A stretch of 7,491 bases of DNA from Pseudomonadota bacterium (GTDB lineage Bacteria; Pseudomonadota; Gammaproteobacteria; Steroidobacterales; Steroidobacteraceae), in contig JAKAFQ010000191.1 in assembly GCA_021817875.1 (NCBI GenBank), positions 1 through 7,491 of the forward strand, in the 5' to 3' direction. The position numbers and the translations under genes were made by a program. Under the pieces are notes generated by a model that did no database searches, was not told the origin of the DNA, and saw nothing but the letters and a program-made list of their open reading frames with translations. This document shows positions 1 through 6,169 of the stretch, in pieces (the first letter of the stretch is position 1; every line of letters begins with the position of its first letter).

Positions 1-215
1 TGCGTTACCGTGAACCGGACCTGACACGGCCGTACCGCGCCGTCGGCGGACCGGTGATGGCTCCGCTCGGCATGGTGCTCGCTTTGACCGTCGCCGCAGC
101 CTGCTACCAGTCGCGGCCGGCGGTGTTGACGTGGTGTGTGGTCGGTCTGGCGGTGTCCCTGGTGCATTTTTTTGTCCGAAGTCACCGGCGGGCCATGGTG
201 AATCCTGCGGGCTGA
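1..215 (+). CDS. APC-type amino acid permease, C-terminal end (partial)
   Basis: The reading frame enters from the left edge and stops at TGA 213-215, leaving 70 full codons. It opens with RYREPDLTRPYRAVGGPVMAP, close to the cytoplasmic loop (xRxREPDLxRPYRxPGxP) that many amino acid/polyamine/organocation (APC) permeases carry near their C-terminus. Two hydrophobic stretches follow, about residues 20-36 and 42-58, then a basic tail (RSHRRAMVNPAG) consistent with a cytoplasmic end. APC permeases are inner-membrane symporters or exchangers for amino acids and amines. The substrate cannot be told from this fragment. The same-strand receptor gene begins 156 bases downstream, so it may or may not share a transcript. 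The family call is fairly secure from the loop motif and hydrophobic profile; the missing N-terminus would settle the subfamily. Confidence 0.8.
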   Translation, partial: RYREPDLTRPYRAVGGPVMAPLGMVLALTVAAACYQSRPAVLTWCVVGLAVSLVHFFVRSHRRAMVNPAG

Positions 216-342
216 ACCAGGGGGTACTGCCTGCGGCAGACAGCGTCGCCATGCAAAGGGCGAAAGGGGACGCGATATGCCCCTGGTGCGAATCGAGCGA
301 CACAGGCTCGTCGCGTGGCGCTGCGCAATGAGGCTGGGAATT

Positions 343-348
343 CATAAT
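343..348 (+). promoter_or_regulatory. possible -10 box for the receptor gene
   Basis: CATAAT differs from TATAAT at one base and lies 24 bases before the receptor ATG. No convincing -35 box is found 16-18 bases upstream, so this is a weak call. The rest of the 216-371 gap has small inverted repeats, CTGCC/GGCAG at 227-239 and AGGGG/CCCCT at 265-284. Neither is followed by a T-run, so no intrinsic terminator for the permease can be claimed. Confidence 0.25.
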
Positions 349-371
349 CAGAACGTTTGGGAGCCAAGTCC

Positions 372-2867
372 ATGATTCGAAAAGCACAACTGGTGTGGGC
401 CGTGGCAGTCGCCCTCGGGACAGTCGGCGCCAATGCGGCGTCCGCGGCTGATCCTGCAGTCGGGGCGGCGGCACCGATTGGACTCGCGGAAATCGTCGTG
501 ACCGCGACCCGGGAGCGGACCACGGTTGAGACGACCCCGATCAGCATCACCGCGGTCACGTCCTCTCAGATCGCATCCAGGGGCCTTTTGAACGTGGACA
601 GTCTGGTGCGCTCGGTGCCCGGCATTGCGGTGCGAAACTCCGGTGGGCCGGGAGAAGAGGAGTATGAGATCCGGGGACTGAACTCCCAGGGCGGGAACTC
701 CTCTATGGTGGGCATGTATTTCGGGGAAATACCGCTGTCGACGGCCATGGGCTCCCAGTTCGGCAAGAACCTGATGAACCTCGGCCTGTATGACGTACGT
801 CGGGTCGAAGTCCTGCGTGGACCGCAGGGCACGCTCTACGGCTCGAGTTCCATGGGCGGAACCATCCGGGTGCTGCCCAACAGGCCGCAGCTCGGCGCGT
901 TCTCGGCCAGCACGGAGGAGGTGCTGTCGGATACCATCTCCGGGGGAGGCATCAATCACCAGGAAAACGGCATGATGAACCTGCCGCTCGGCCGCACGGC
1001 GGCAGTACGCATCGTCGGATCCTTTACCAACGACAGCGGCTGGGTCGGACGGCGCGTGATACAGGACGGAGCGGTTGCCGTGGATTCCGGGCAGTATCCC
1101 AATCTGAGCCGTCCGAGCAATTTCTACAGCGCACCGCTGCAGGAAAACCTGACAGGCGTGAACACGACGCAGATCGACTCGACACGCGTCGAGTTCCTGT
1201 GGAAACCGGTGAAGAATCTCACGATCGAGCCGATGGCGATGTACCAGCTGGTCGAACAGGGTGCTCCGCCGGCCACTGACGTGAACGGACTGCCGACCCA
1301 CCCTGCAACACCGGCGATCCTCGCGCACTGGGAGATCTACAGCTCGCCGGAGCCGCAGACCGACAGCCTGAGTTTCGGCAGCCTGAAGGCGGTGTATCAG
1401 TTTCCGACGTTCTCGGTGACCTCGGCGACCGGATTCTGGCACCGGAACTTCATCATGATGCAGGACTGCACGGAAATGATCGCCGGCGCAATCGGCATCC
1501 CGGTGTACGACGCGGCCGCGGGCGGAATCGGGCCTTGTCAGAGTGTCAGGGGCTCCAGCAATCTCGAGCAGGACTATTCCCGGCAGATCTCCGATGAATT
1601 TCGTCTCACCTCCACCGCTCCCGGACCGGTTCAATGGGTGGCGGGCTATTTCTACCAGGACCTTTATTCCGAAGACGACATATCTTCCATCGGCCCACAG
1701 GCGAGCCCGATCCTCGGGGGGCCGAATTTCTTCGTCGCCAGCGTGCCCGAGAACATGATCCAGAACGCGGTATACGGCCATGTGCTCTGGCGGCTCTCGC
1801 CGCACTTTGCGGTGGCCGCCGGATTTCGCCACTACCATTACAGTCTGAGTCAAATGGGCACCGGCCACGGCGCGTTCAGCGCGCTGGGAATAGAGGGGAA
1901 CAACGTACCGTTCAACTTCGGCACTTCGATTGCGGCCAGTGGCACGGTTCCGAGTTTCACCCTGACGTACAACATCGACCGGGACCAGATGATCTACGCG
2001 AGGATCGACAAGGGCTTTCGTCTCGGCGGGGCCACGGTGACGACCGGGCCGGTGCCGGTCGTGCCGGCCAGCACCACCAACCCGCTGTTTGCCCCGGAAG
2101 TGGCCAATGAATGTGGGCTGCAGGAAAAGGTATTGCTCACGGCCAGCTGTAATCCCAATATATTCCTCAGGGCACCGCTGAGCTACGGCTCGGACTCGTT
2201 GTGGAGTTACGAACTCGGCGAGAAGTCGGTGTTTCTCCACCACCGACTGATCGTGAATCTCGATGGATACCTGGAGAATTGGTACCATCCCCAGGTGCCC
2301 ACCAATGTCGCAGGCTGGGGTCTGACCGTAAATGGGGGTGACGCGCGAATCAAGGGCGTCGAGGGTCAGCTGGAGACCCTGCTCCCCGGAGGGTTCGAGC
2401 TGTCGCTGAACGCGAGCTACGTCGACGCCAGGTTCATCCACAGCACCGCGATCGCCGGCTATCCAACCGGGTTGCGGATCCCGGATACGCCGCAGTTCTC
2501 GGGATCGGCCATCCTGGGATGGAAGCACTATCTGGGTAATGATCTGTCCCTGTTTGGTTCGTTCGAAGAGGACTACACGGGCAGCCGGACGGATCTGCCC
2601 TTCGGCGTGACGGCCACGTTGCTCACCATGCGTCAGCTCCTGGTGCATATGCCAGGCTACGGCATAGCCAACTTCCGCTTCGGAATCAGAGGGGAGCGCA
2701 GTGGCGGCGACCACTGGTCGGCGGCGCTGTTCGTGAACAACCTCACGAACAATATCGTGCTGATCGATCCGCAGCCGCAGTTATCCCTGCAGGACACGGC
2801 GTATTCGCGTTATGTGGTCAGCCAGCCGCTGACCGCCGGCATCGATGTCAGTTACGCATTCCGATGA
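372..2867 (+). CDS. TonB-dependent outer-membrane receptor
   Basis: This 831-residue outer-membrane transporter takes up a ligand using energy passed from TonB. The chosen ATG at 372 has GGGAG eight bases upstream; the in-frame TTG at 357 would only add residues before the signal peptide. Residues 1-26 are a typical signal peptide (basic start, hydrophobic core, small residues around ANAASAA). A TonB-box-like EIVVTATR lies at 40-47. The plug domain runs about 50-172 and has IRGL (100-103) and VEVLRGPQGTLYG (145-157). The rest is a beta-barrel with family landmarks such as YARIDKGFRLGG, YELGEKS, VEGQLE and the late VNNLTN. There is no N-terminal STN signalling domain, so sigma/anti-sigma signalling is not indicated. 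Its four cysteines form two close pairs (366/389, 581/593). The chain ends YAFR rather than in the usual aromatic residue. Substrate unknown; the SDR gene follows after 119 bases. Confidence 0.95.
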   Translation: MIRKAQLVWAVAVALGTVGANAASAADPAVGAAAPIGLAEIVVTATRERTTVETTPISITAVTSSQIASRGLLNVDSLVRSVPGIAVRNSGGPGEEEYEIRGLNSQGGNSSMVGMYFGEIPLSTAMGSQFGKNLMNLGLYDVRRVEVLRGPQGTLYGSSSMGGTIRVLPNRPQLGAFSASTEEVLSDTISGGGINHQENGMMNLPLGRTAAVRIVGSFTNDSGWVGRRVIQDGAVAVDSGQYPNLSRPSNFYSAPLQENLTGVNTTQIDSTRVEFLWKPVKNLTIEPMAMYQLVEQGAPPATDVNGLPTHPATPAILAHWEIYSSPEPQTDSLSFGSLKAVYQFPTFSVTSATGFWHRNFIMMQDCTEMIAGAIGIPVYDAAAGGIGPCQSVRGSSNLEQDYSRQISDEFRLTSTAPGPVQWVAGYFYQDLYSEDDISSIGPQASPILGGPNFFVASVPENMIQNAVYGHVLWRLSPHFAVAAGFRHYHYSLSQMGTGHGAFSALGIEGNNVPFNFGTSIAASGTVPSFTLTYNIDRDQMIYARIDKGFRLGGATVTTGPVPVVPASTTNPLFAPEVANECGLQEKVLLTASCNPNIFLRAPLSYGSDSLWSYELGEKSVFLHHRLIVNLDGYLENWYHPQVPTNVAGWGLTVNGGDARIKGVEGQLETLLPGGFELSLNASYVDARFIHSTAIAGYPTGLRIPDTPQFSGSAILGWKHYLGNDLSLFGSFEEDYTGSRTDLPFGVTATLLTMRQLLVHMPGYGIANFRFGIRGERSGGDHWSAALFVNNLTNNIVLIDPQPQLSLQDTAYSRYVVSQPLTAGIDVSYAFR

Positions 2868-2878
2868 CGACGGTGAGG

Positions 2879-2895
2879 TACGAGAAGAGCTCGTA
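2879..2895 (+). repeat. stem-loop just after the receptor stop
   Basis: TACGAG and CTCGTA form a perfect six-base-pair inverted repeat around AAGAG, starting 12 bases after the receptor stop codon. No T-run follows, so it is not a standard intrinsic terminator. In a transcript joining receptor and SDR it could protect the 3' end of the receptor message. Confidence 0.4.
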
Positions 2896-2916
2896 TGCCG
2901 GCTGCGTCGATTGACG

Positions 2917-2948
2917 AGCATCGGCCACGGTGCTGCGGCGGTTGCCGC
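2917..2948 (+). repeat. two adjoining small stem-loops upstream of the SDR gene
   Basis: AGCATC (2917-2922) pairs with GGTGCT (2929-2934) with one G-T wobble, and directly after it GCGGC (2935-2939) pairs with GCCGC (2944-2948) around GGTT. They lie between the receptor stop and the SDR ribosome site. GC-rich DNA yields such short stems often, so function is uncertain. Confidence 0.3.
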
Positions 2949-2986
2949 GCATCCGGCCAGGCGTCGGCACATTGAAAGGTGCGTTC

Positions 2987-3787
2987 ATGCAAGTTGACCT
3001 GTCAGAGAAAGTCGCAATCGTAACCGGCGCGGGCCAGGGGATCGGTGAGGGAATCGCGCGGATTTTCGCGCGTTCCGGCGCCAAGGTGGTGGTCGCGACG
3101 CGCAGCGCCGGTAACGGCGCCTCGGTCGCTCAGGCGATCTGCCGCGAGGGCGGGACCGCCTGGTTCAGTCAGACCGACGTGGGCGAAGTGGATCAGGTGC
3201 GGCGGGTGGTTGCTCAGACGGTGGAGCGATTTGGCCGGCTCGACATCGTGGTCCACAATGCGGCCGTTTACCCCATCCGTTCGATCGAGGAGCTTACGGA
3301 TGAGGATCTCGAGCGGACGCTGGCGGTCAATCTCAAGGCGGGTTTCTGGTTCATTCGCGAGGCGGCGCCGCATCTGCGCAAACAGGGCGGTGGCCGCTTT
3401 CTGTTTACGTCTTCCGTGACCGGTCCGAATGTCGCCATGCCCGGCACGGCGCACTATGCGGCATCCAAAAGTGGTCTGAACGGGCTGATCCGTACCGCCG
3501 CACTGGAGTTTGCGCGTCAGGGTATTACGGTGAACGGTGTCGAGCCAGGTTACATCCTGACGCCCGCCATGCAGGCGCTTGGGGGCGACGAGGCAATCGC
3601 TGAGATGGCGAGGCAAATTCCGCTCGGCAAGCTGGGCCGGCCGGCCGACATTGCCAATGCCATGCTGTTCCTGGCGTCGGATGCGGCCGCGTACATCACC
3701 GGTCAGACGATCGTGGTGGACGGCGGATCGACCTTGCCGGAAAGTCCGGTGGTGCTCGAGAGCTACTACAACGCCCCGGTGAGCTGA
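2987..3787 (+). CDS. short-chain dehydrogenase/reductase (SDR), NAD(P)-dependent
   Basis: This cytoplasmic oxidoreductase interconverts an alcohol and a carbonyl with NAD(P)(H). It is 266 residues, normal for a classical SDR. ATG 2987 has GAAAGG seven bases upstream; an in-frame start at 2930 would add 19 residues before the Rossmann fold, so it is not preferred. The cofactor motif TGAGQGIG is at 13-20, D64-V65 fits the adenine pocket, and the catalytic set N115, S143, Y157, K161 is complete (YAASK at 157-161). PGYILTPA and ITGQTIVVDGGS near the end are also typical. Arg39 after the second strand, with no acidic residue there, leans toward NADP(H), but this is inference. The usual NNAG is HNAA (90-93). 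The substrate is not predictable. It lies on the receptor's strand 119 bases downstream, so co-transcription is plausible. Confidence 0.93.
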   Translation: MQVDLSEKVAIVTGAGQGIGEGIARIFARSGAKVVVATRSAGNGASVAQAICREGGTAWFSQTDVGEVDQVRRVVAQTVERFGRLDIVVHNAAVYPIRSIEELTDEDLERTLAVNLKAGFWFIREAAPHLRKQGGGRFLFTSSVTGPNVAMPGTAHYAASKSGLNGLIRTAALEFARQGITVNGVEPGYILTPAMQALGGDEAIAEMARQIPLGKLGRPADIANAMLFLASDAAAYITGQTIVVDGGSTLPESPVVLESYYNAPVS

Positions 3788-3815
3788 CGAAGGGAACCCA
3801 CGAGACACCGATGCG

Positions 3816-4025
3816 GTGCGCTCGCTGCTGCAGAACGGCGGCGCGACATGGACGCCCTGGGAATTTCCCGCGTCTGTACGCTGTGCGCGCGACGGTACGC
3901 CTTCGGTGCGCGGCCGCGCAGTCACCGCCATGATCACGGACATCGAAGTTGCCGTGAGCACAGTGGCGGCCGGCCGCTCGAGCCCGGGCGTGGCCGGAGG
4001 CGATGCACTCATCGTGGGGACGTGA
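3816..4025 (+). CDS. doubtful short reading frame in the convergent spacer
   Basis: A 69-codon frame opens at GTG 3816 and ends at TGA 4023-4025; the frame is open back to the TGA at 3780-3782 that overlaps the SDR end. I do not recognise the product, which begins VRSLLQNGGATWTPWEFPAS and ends AGGDALIVGT. By hand count, 54 of 69 third positions are G or C against 45 of 69 second positions, a modest coding-like bias. There is no good ribosome site before GTG 3816. It may be a remnant of a third gene after the SDR, or chance in GC-rich DNA. The spacer otherwise holds a palindrome cluster at 3966-3989. Confidence 0.2.
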   Translation: MRSLLQNGGATWTPWEFPASVRCARDGTPSVRGRAVTAMITDIEVAVSTVAAGRSSPGVAGGDALIVGT

Positions 4026-4031
4026 TGCGGA

Positions 4032-4049
4032 ATCGACGCGGACGTCGAT
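4032..4049. terminator. stem-loop at the kinase 3' end, terminator-like without T-run
   Basis: ATCGACG (4032-4038) and CGTCGAT (4043-4049) form a perfect seven-base-pair stem around CGGA, touching the last base of the kinase stop codon. It sits where the rightward SDR transcript and leftward kinase transcript converge, a usual spot for a shared terminator. Neither strand has a T-run after it, so intrinsic termination is not shown. Confidence 0.3.
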
Positions 4050-5071
4050 CATCCGGGACTGGACAGATACTCCTCCGCCGCCGACATGGCGAGCTCGATG
4101 ACCTGGGGCGCGAGCTCTTGTGCCGCCCGCTCTCCGCGGCGGCTGTCGACCCAGCCGAGGTAGGTGGTGCCGCGGGCAGCCAGGAATGCCGGCAGGCGCT
4201 CGAGGTGCGAATCGGGCAGCGCGCGGTGTGCGCGGTAGCCGGCGACCACAGCATCCAGGGCGCGGGCGTAGTAGCGTTCCTGACGGATGAAATAGAGCGT
4301 CGTTGCGATCTCGAACAGGTGCCAGCCAAAGCCCGCGTCGTCGAAGTCGATGACGCTGAGCCGGCTGCCGTTCATGAGGACGTTCTCCGGCACGAGATCG
4401 GCGTGTATCAGGCCAAAACGATCGGGGCCGGAACCAAATTCCTCCAGATCCCGCTGCAGGCGTGCGCGGACGGTTTCCATCAGCGTCCGCTGCGACGCCG
4501 ACAGTGACTGCAGCTGCCAGAAGGGGCCCCAGAACGGACGGCCGCCGACCAGTCCGCCGAGATCCCAGGCATGCCGTACGAAGCCGCTGGGCCGGGGCCA
4601 GGCCGCCGCCTGATTGTGGATCCGTGCGGCCACTTCGCCGATGGCCCGATACGCGGCTTCCACGGAGCCGGCTTCAGCCGAGATGCCCTGCTCGATGGAG
4701 CCGAGGTGTACGCCGTCGAGCCACTCGAGCACGTCCACCTGGCGCGCAGCCGGAGTGTTCGCAGTCTCGAGCTCCTCGAAGCTGCGCCCCGCCCGCGACG
4801 GGAGCGGCCGAGGTACGCTGATTCCGGCGTGCCGCAGCGCCTCCATCCACTCGAATTCGGAGCGCAACGCTTCGTTGGAGTGGTACCCATGCCGGTGAAT
4901 CCGCAGCACCGCCCGCCTGCCGTCACGGCTGCGGACGCCGTATACGGCATTCTCACGCACCTTGATCGGCTCGAGGGACTCGACCTCGAGGTCCCAGAGA
5001 GCCACGGCCCGGCGGGCCAGATCATGCAGACGCGGGTCCTGCGTTTCCGCAGCGGTGTTGGACGACGACAC
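4049..5071 (-). CDS. APH-fold phosphotransferase (small-molecule kinase, homoserine/hydroxylysine kinase-like)
   Basis: This cytoplasmic kinase probably transfers phosphate from ATP to a hydroxyl on a small metabolite. From GTG 5071 it is 340 residues, normal for the COG2334/APH group. The catalytic loop IHADLVPEN supplies H223, D225 and N230, and VIDFDDAGFG supplies metal ligands D242 and D244. The N-lobe has VLRIHR near 55-60 with Arg57 at the usual Lys-type position, and a conserved-type Glu in SEFEWM (about 72). LEWLDG (115-120) matches the hinge. GTG 5071 is preferred because GGGAGAGG precedes it by four bases; the upstream in-frame GTG at 5101 lacks a good ribosome site. The TetR gene lies 128 bases upstream on the same strand. 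The neighbouring AGXT2L-type enzyme suggests an amino alcohol substrate, by analogy with hydroxylysine kinase. True antibiotic resistance is less likely but not excluded. Confidence 0.88.
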   Translation of the reverse strand: MSSSNTAAETQDPRLHDLARRAVALWDLEVESLEPIKVRENAVYGVRSRDGRRAVLRIHRHGYHSNEALRSEFEWMEALRHAGISVPRPLPSRAGRSFEELETANTPAARQVDVLEWLDGVHLGSIEQGISAEAGSVEAAYRAIGEVAARIHNQAAAWPRPSGFVRHAWDLGGLVGGRPFWGPFWQLQSLSASQRTLMETVRARLQRDLEEFGSGPDRFGLIHADLVPENVLMNGSRLSVIDFDDAGFGWHLFEIATTLYFIRQERYYARALDAVVAGYRAHRALPDSHLERLPAFLAARGTTYLGWVDSRRGERAAQELAPQVIELAMSAAEEYLSSPG

Positions 5072-5075
5072 GTTA

Positions 5076-5083
5076 CCTCTCCC
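5076..5083 (-). promoter_or_regulatory. ribosome binding site deciding the kinase start
   Basis: On the minus strand GGGAGAGG is followed by TAAC and then GTG (5071-5069). This is the best Shine-Dalgarno match near the gene and lies inside the longer frame that opens at GTG 5101, so the shorter start is favoured. Confidence 0.55.
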
Positions 5084-5140
5084 GACTTCGATTGAAGACA
5101 CGTCGCGGGGTCACAGTGCTCGTCGCCCGCAGGACTGGCG

Positions 5141-5179
5141 AGCGTCGGGAGCGGCCACATCCGCCCTGCATCCGACGCT
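5141..5179 (-). repeat. nested stem-loop between the TetR and kinase genes
   Basis: AGCGTCGG (5141-5148) and CCGACGCT (5172-5179) form a perfect eight-base-pair inverted repeat; inside it GCGG (5151-5154) pairs with CCGC (5161-5164). In a TetR-to-kinase message it begins about 20 bases after the TetR stop. No T-run follows on the minus strand. It could lower read-through or mark an RNA-processing point between regulator and enzyme. Confidence 0.4.
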
Positions 5180-5199
5180 GGCGTCATGATCCGCGCCGT

Positions 5200-5928
5200 T
5201 CATTTGTGCGTTGCGCGCGTGCGCCGTCTGGCCGAGGCGGGAGTCGCGGGCGCCCGCAAGTCCTCGAGTGAAGGAACGGCGCGACGGACGTCCTCGTTGC
5301 CGATGGACTTGACGAGATTCACCAGACCCTGCACGGCAATGTTCTCGACGGCGGGCAGGGAGTCGGACCAGGGCTTCCGATAGCCGACGAACATCGTCAG
5401 ACCTTCCTGAGCGGACGACACGAACAGCGCCAGCAGCTTCAGCTCGTGTTTGCCGAGGCGCGGGTTCAATTCGGCGATGACGTGCTCGAATGCAGTCCGC
5501 TGGCGCGCGTAAATGTCTTCCACGAGGGCTGAGGCGAACGGATCGCGATTGGCCATCACCCACAGTTCGGGAAAGAACTTGCTGGTCTTTTCCGTCTGCA
5601 GATCGCGGAGGTTCAGGCGGATCAGGCGCTCGAGCCGCTCCTCGGGCGAATACCGCGCATCATGCACCAGCGTGCCGAAGATCTCGTAGTACGGTGCGAC
5701 CGCCGAATCCAGCAGGTCGCGGATCAGCGCGCTGCGGCTCTCGTAGTAGTAGCTGACCGCCCCGACGCGGATCCCGCAGCGGCGGGCAATCTCACGCAGT
5801 GTCACCGCCGCGTGGCCTTCCTGGACCAGGATGTCCAGTGCCGTCGACAGGATCTGGGTGATCCGTGCCTTCCCCGGGGCGTAGACGCCCGTACGTTCGC
5901 GTATCTTTAGTTTTGGAATGTCGATCAT
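5200..5928 (-). CDS. TetR/AcrR-family transcriptional regulator
   Basis: This one-component repressor, 242 residues from ATG 5928, should bind DNA as a dimer and release it on binding a small ligand. The helix-turn-helix is clear at about residues 42-66: VTLREIARRCGIRVGAVSYYY then SRSALI, matching the family pattern VTLRDIAxxAGVSxGxxYYHF. Helices 4-9 form the ligand and dimer domain and are too divergent to name an inducer. ATG 5928 gives the usual short N-terminal lead; an in-frame ATG at 6030 would add 34 residues unlike a TetR start. No good ribosome site precedes ATG 5928, and that codon lies inside an inverted repeat (5924-5939). Basic residues crowd the tail (ARRRTRATHK). It is divergent from the PLP-enzyme gene and upstream of the kinase, so it probably controls one or both, and itself. 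Confidence 0.92.
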   Translation of the reverse strand: MIDIPKLKIRERTGVYAPGKARITQILSTALDILVQEGHAAVTLREIARRCGIRVGAVSYYYESRSALIRDLLDSAVAPYYEIFGTLVHDARYSPEERLERLIRLNLRDLQTEKTSKFFPELWVMANRDPFASALVEDIYARQRTAFEHVIAELNPRLGKHELKLLALFVSSAQEGLTMFVGYRKPWSDSLPAVENIAVQGLVNLVKSIGNEDVRRAVPSLEDLRAPATPASARRRTRATHK

Positions 5929-5939
5929 CGAGTGATGAT
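5924..5939. promoter_or_regulatory. inverted repeat over the TetR start codon (operator or mRNA hairpin)
   Basis: ATCATC and GATGAT form a perfect 6-4-6 inverted repeat centred on GAGT and covering the TetR ATG (minus strand 5928-5926). As DNA it could be a repressor half-site pair for autoregulation; as RNA it could mask the start codon. The gene lacks a clear Shine-Dalgarno site, which makes a translational role more plausible. Confidence 0.4.
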
Positions 5940-5983
5940 AGTGCCTGCTCCATCGTTCGGGTCCCCGACCCGGTGCGATTCCG

Positions 5984-6012
5984 GGCATAATTCGCTGCGG
6001 TTCGATGTGCAA
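5984..6012 (-). promoter_or_regulatory. weak candidate promoter for the TetR gene
   Basis: On the minus strand TTGCAC (6012-6007) and TATGCC (5989-5984) are 17 bases apart, the optimal spacing, and point toward the TetR start 56 bases on. The -35 box matches TTGACA at four positions and the -10 box is poor. A palindrome at 6007-6025 overlaps the -35 box. Confidence 0.28.
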
Positions 6013-6025
6013 CCCTTCGGTGCAC
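6007..6025. promoter_or_regulatory. palindrome GTGCA-N9-TGCAC, candidate TetR operator
   Basis: GTGCAACCCTTCGGTGCAC is a 19-base site with perfect five-base arms, a size and symmetry usual for TetR-family operators. It overlaps the candidate -35 box of the divergent TetR gene. The same arms recur with an 11-base centre at 6289-6309. Short palindromes are common by chance, so this is a candidate only. Confidence 0.35.
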
Positions 6026-6084
6026 GCCATTACCCGCCGAACCCGGATCGTTCAAAAGCTGGTCACTCGTCCATTGCTGCACAG

Positions 6085-6113
6085 TTGACCAATATCTTCC
6101 CTAAACTTATACT
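6085..6113 (+). promoter_or_regulatory. near-consensus sigma70 promoter reading toward the PLP enzyme
   Basis: TTGACC (6085-6090) and TATACT (6108-6113) each match consensus at five of six positions with an ideal 17-base spacer that is AT-rich for this DNA. Transcription would start near 6120. It is the strongest promoter in the window and points to the PLP-enzyme gene, whose ATG is about 580 bases further on, giving a very long leader unless another unit lies between. Confidence 0.65.
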
Positions 6114-6150
6114 ACGTTGGTTGGCACTTCAAGGGGGAAGTGATGAACGT
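6114..6150. promoter_or_regulatory. imperfect inverted repeat at the transcription start
   Basis: CACTTC (6125-6130) and GAAGTG (6137-6142) form a perfect stem around AAGGGG, flanked by a second pair, ACGTT (6114-6118) and AACGT (6146-6150). The dyad lies just after the -10 box at 6108-6113, a classic repressor position. In RNA the inner hairpin would start a few bases from the 5' end and hold a Shine-Dalgarno-like AAGGGG in its loop. Confidence 0.42.
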
Positions 6151-6169
6151 GGCGGCGCGTCGAGGTTGA
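6143..6169 (+). CDS. possible eight-residue leader peptide
   Basis: ATG 6143 opens an eight-codon frame (MNVAARRG) that ends at TGA 6167-6169, about 23 bases from the predicted transcript start. A purine-rich GGGGGAAG (6133-6140) lies just upstream, close to the ATG. The peptide has no run of one amino acid, so classical amino acid attenuation is not indicated. Such short frames occur often by chance; support is the ribosome-site-like sequence and its place behind a strong promoter. Confidence 0.2.
   Translation: MNVAARRG

Noticed and set aside
227..284. Small inverted repeats as a permease terminator
   Set aside because: Stems are five base pairs and no T-run follows.
131..331. A 66-codon frame overlapping the permease end
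   Set aside because: It starts inside the permease coding sequence in another frame and resembles no known protein.
348..2714. A 788-codon open frame antisense to the receptor gene
   Set aside because: It mirrors a clear TonB receptor with signal peptide, plug motifs and ribosome site. Its own translation is Arg/His-rich with no recognisable domain, as expected for a stop-poor shadow in GC-rich DNA.
3002..4012. A 336-codon minus-strand frame across the SDR gene and spacer
   Set aside because: It is antisense to a well-supported SDR and its translation matches no family; codon bias of the real gene explains the lack of stops.
4049..5071. Aminoglycoside resistance kinase
   Set aside because: The fold is shared, but the VLRIHR N-lobe and pairing with an AGXT2L-type enzyme favour a metabolic kinase of the homoserine/hydroxylysine kinase kind.
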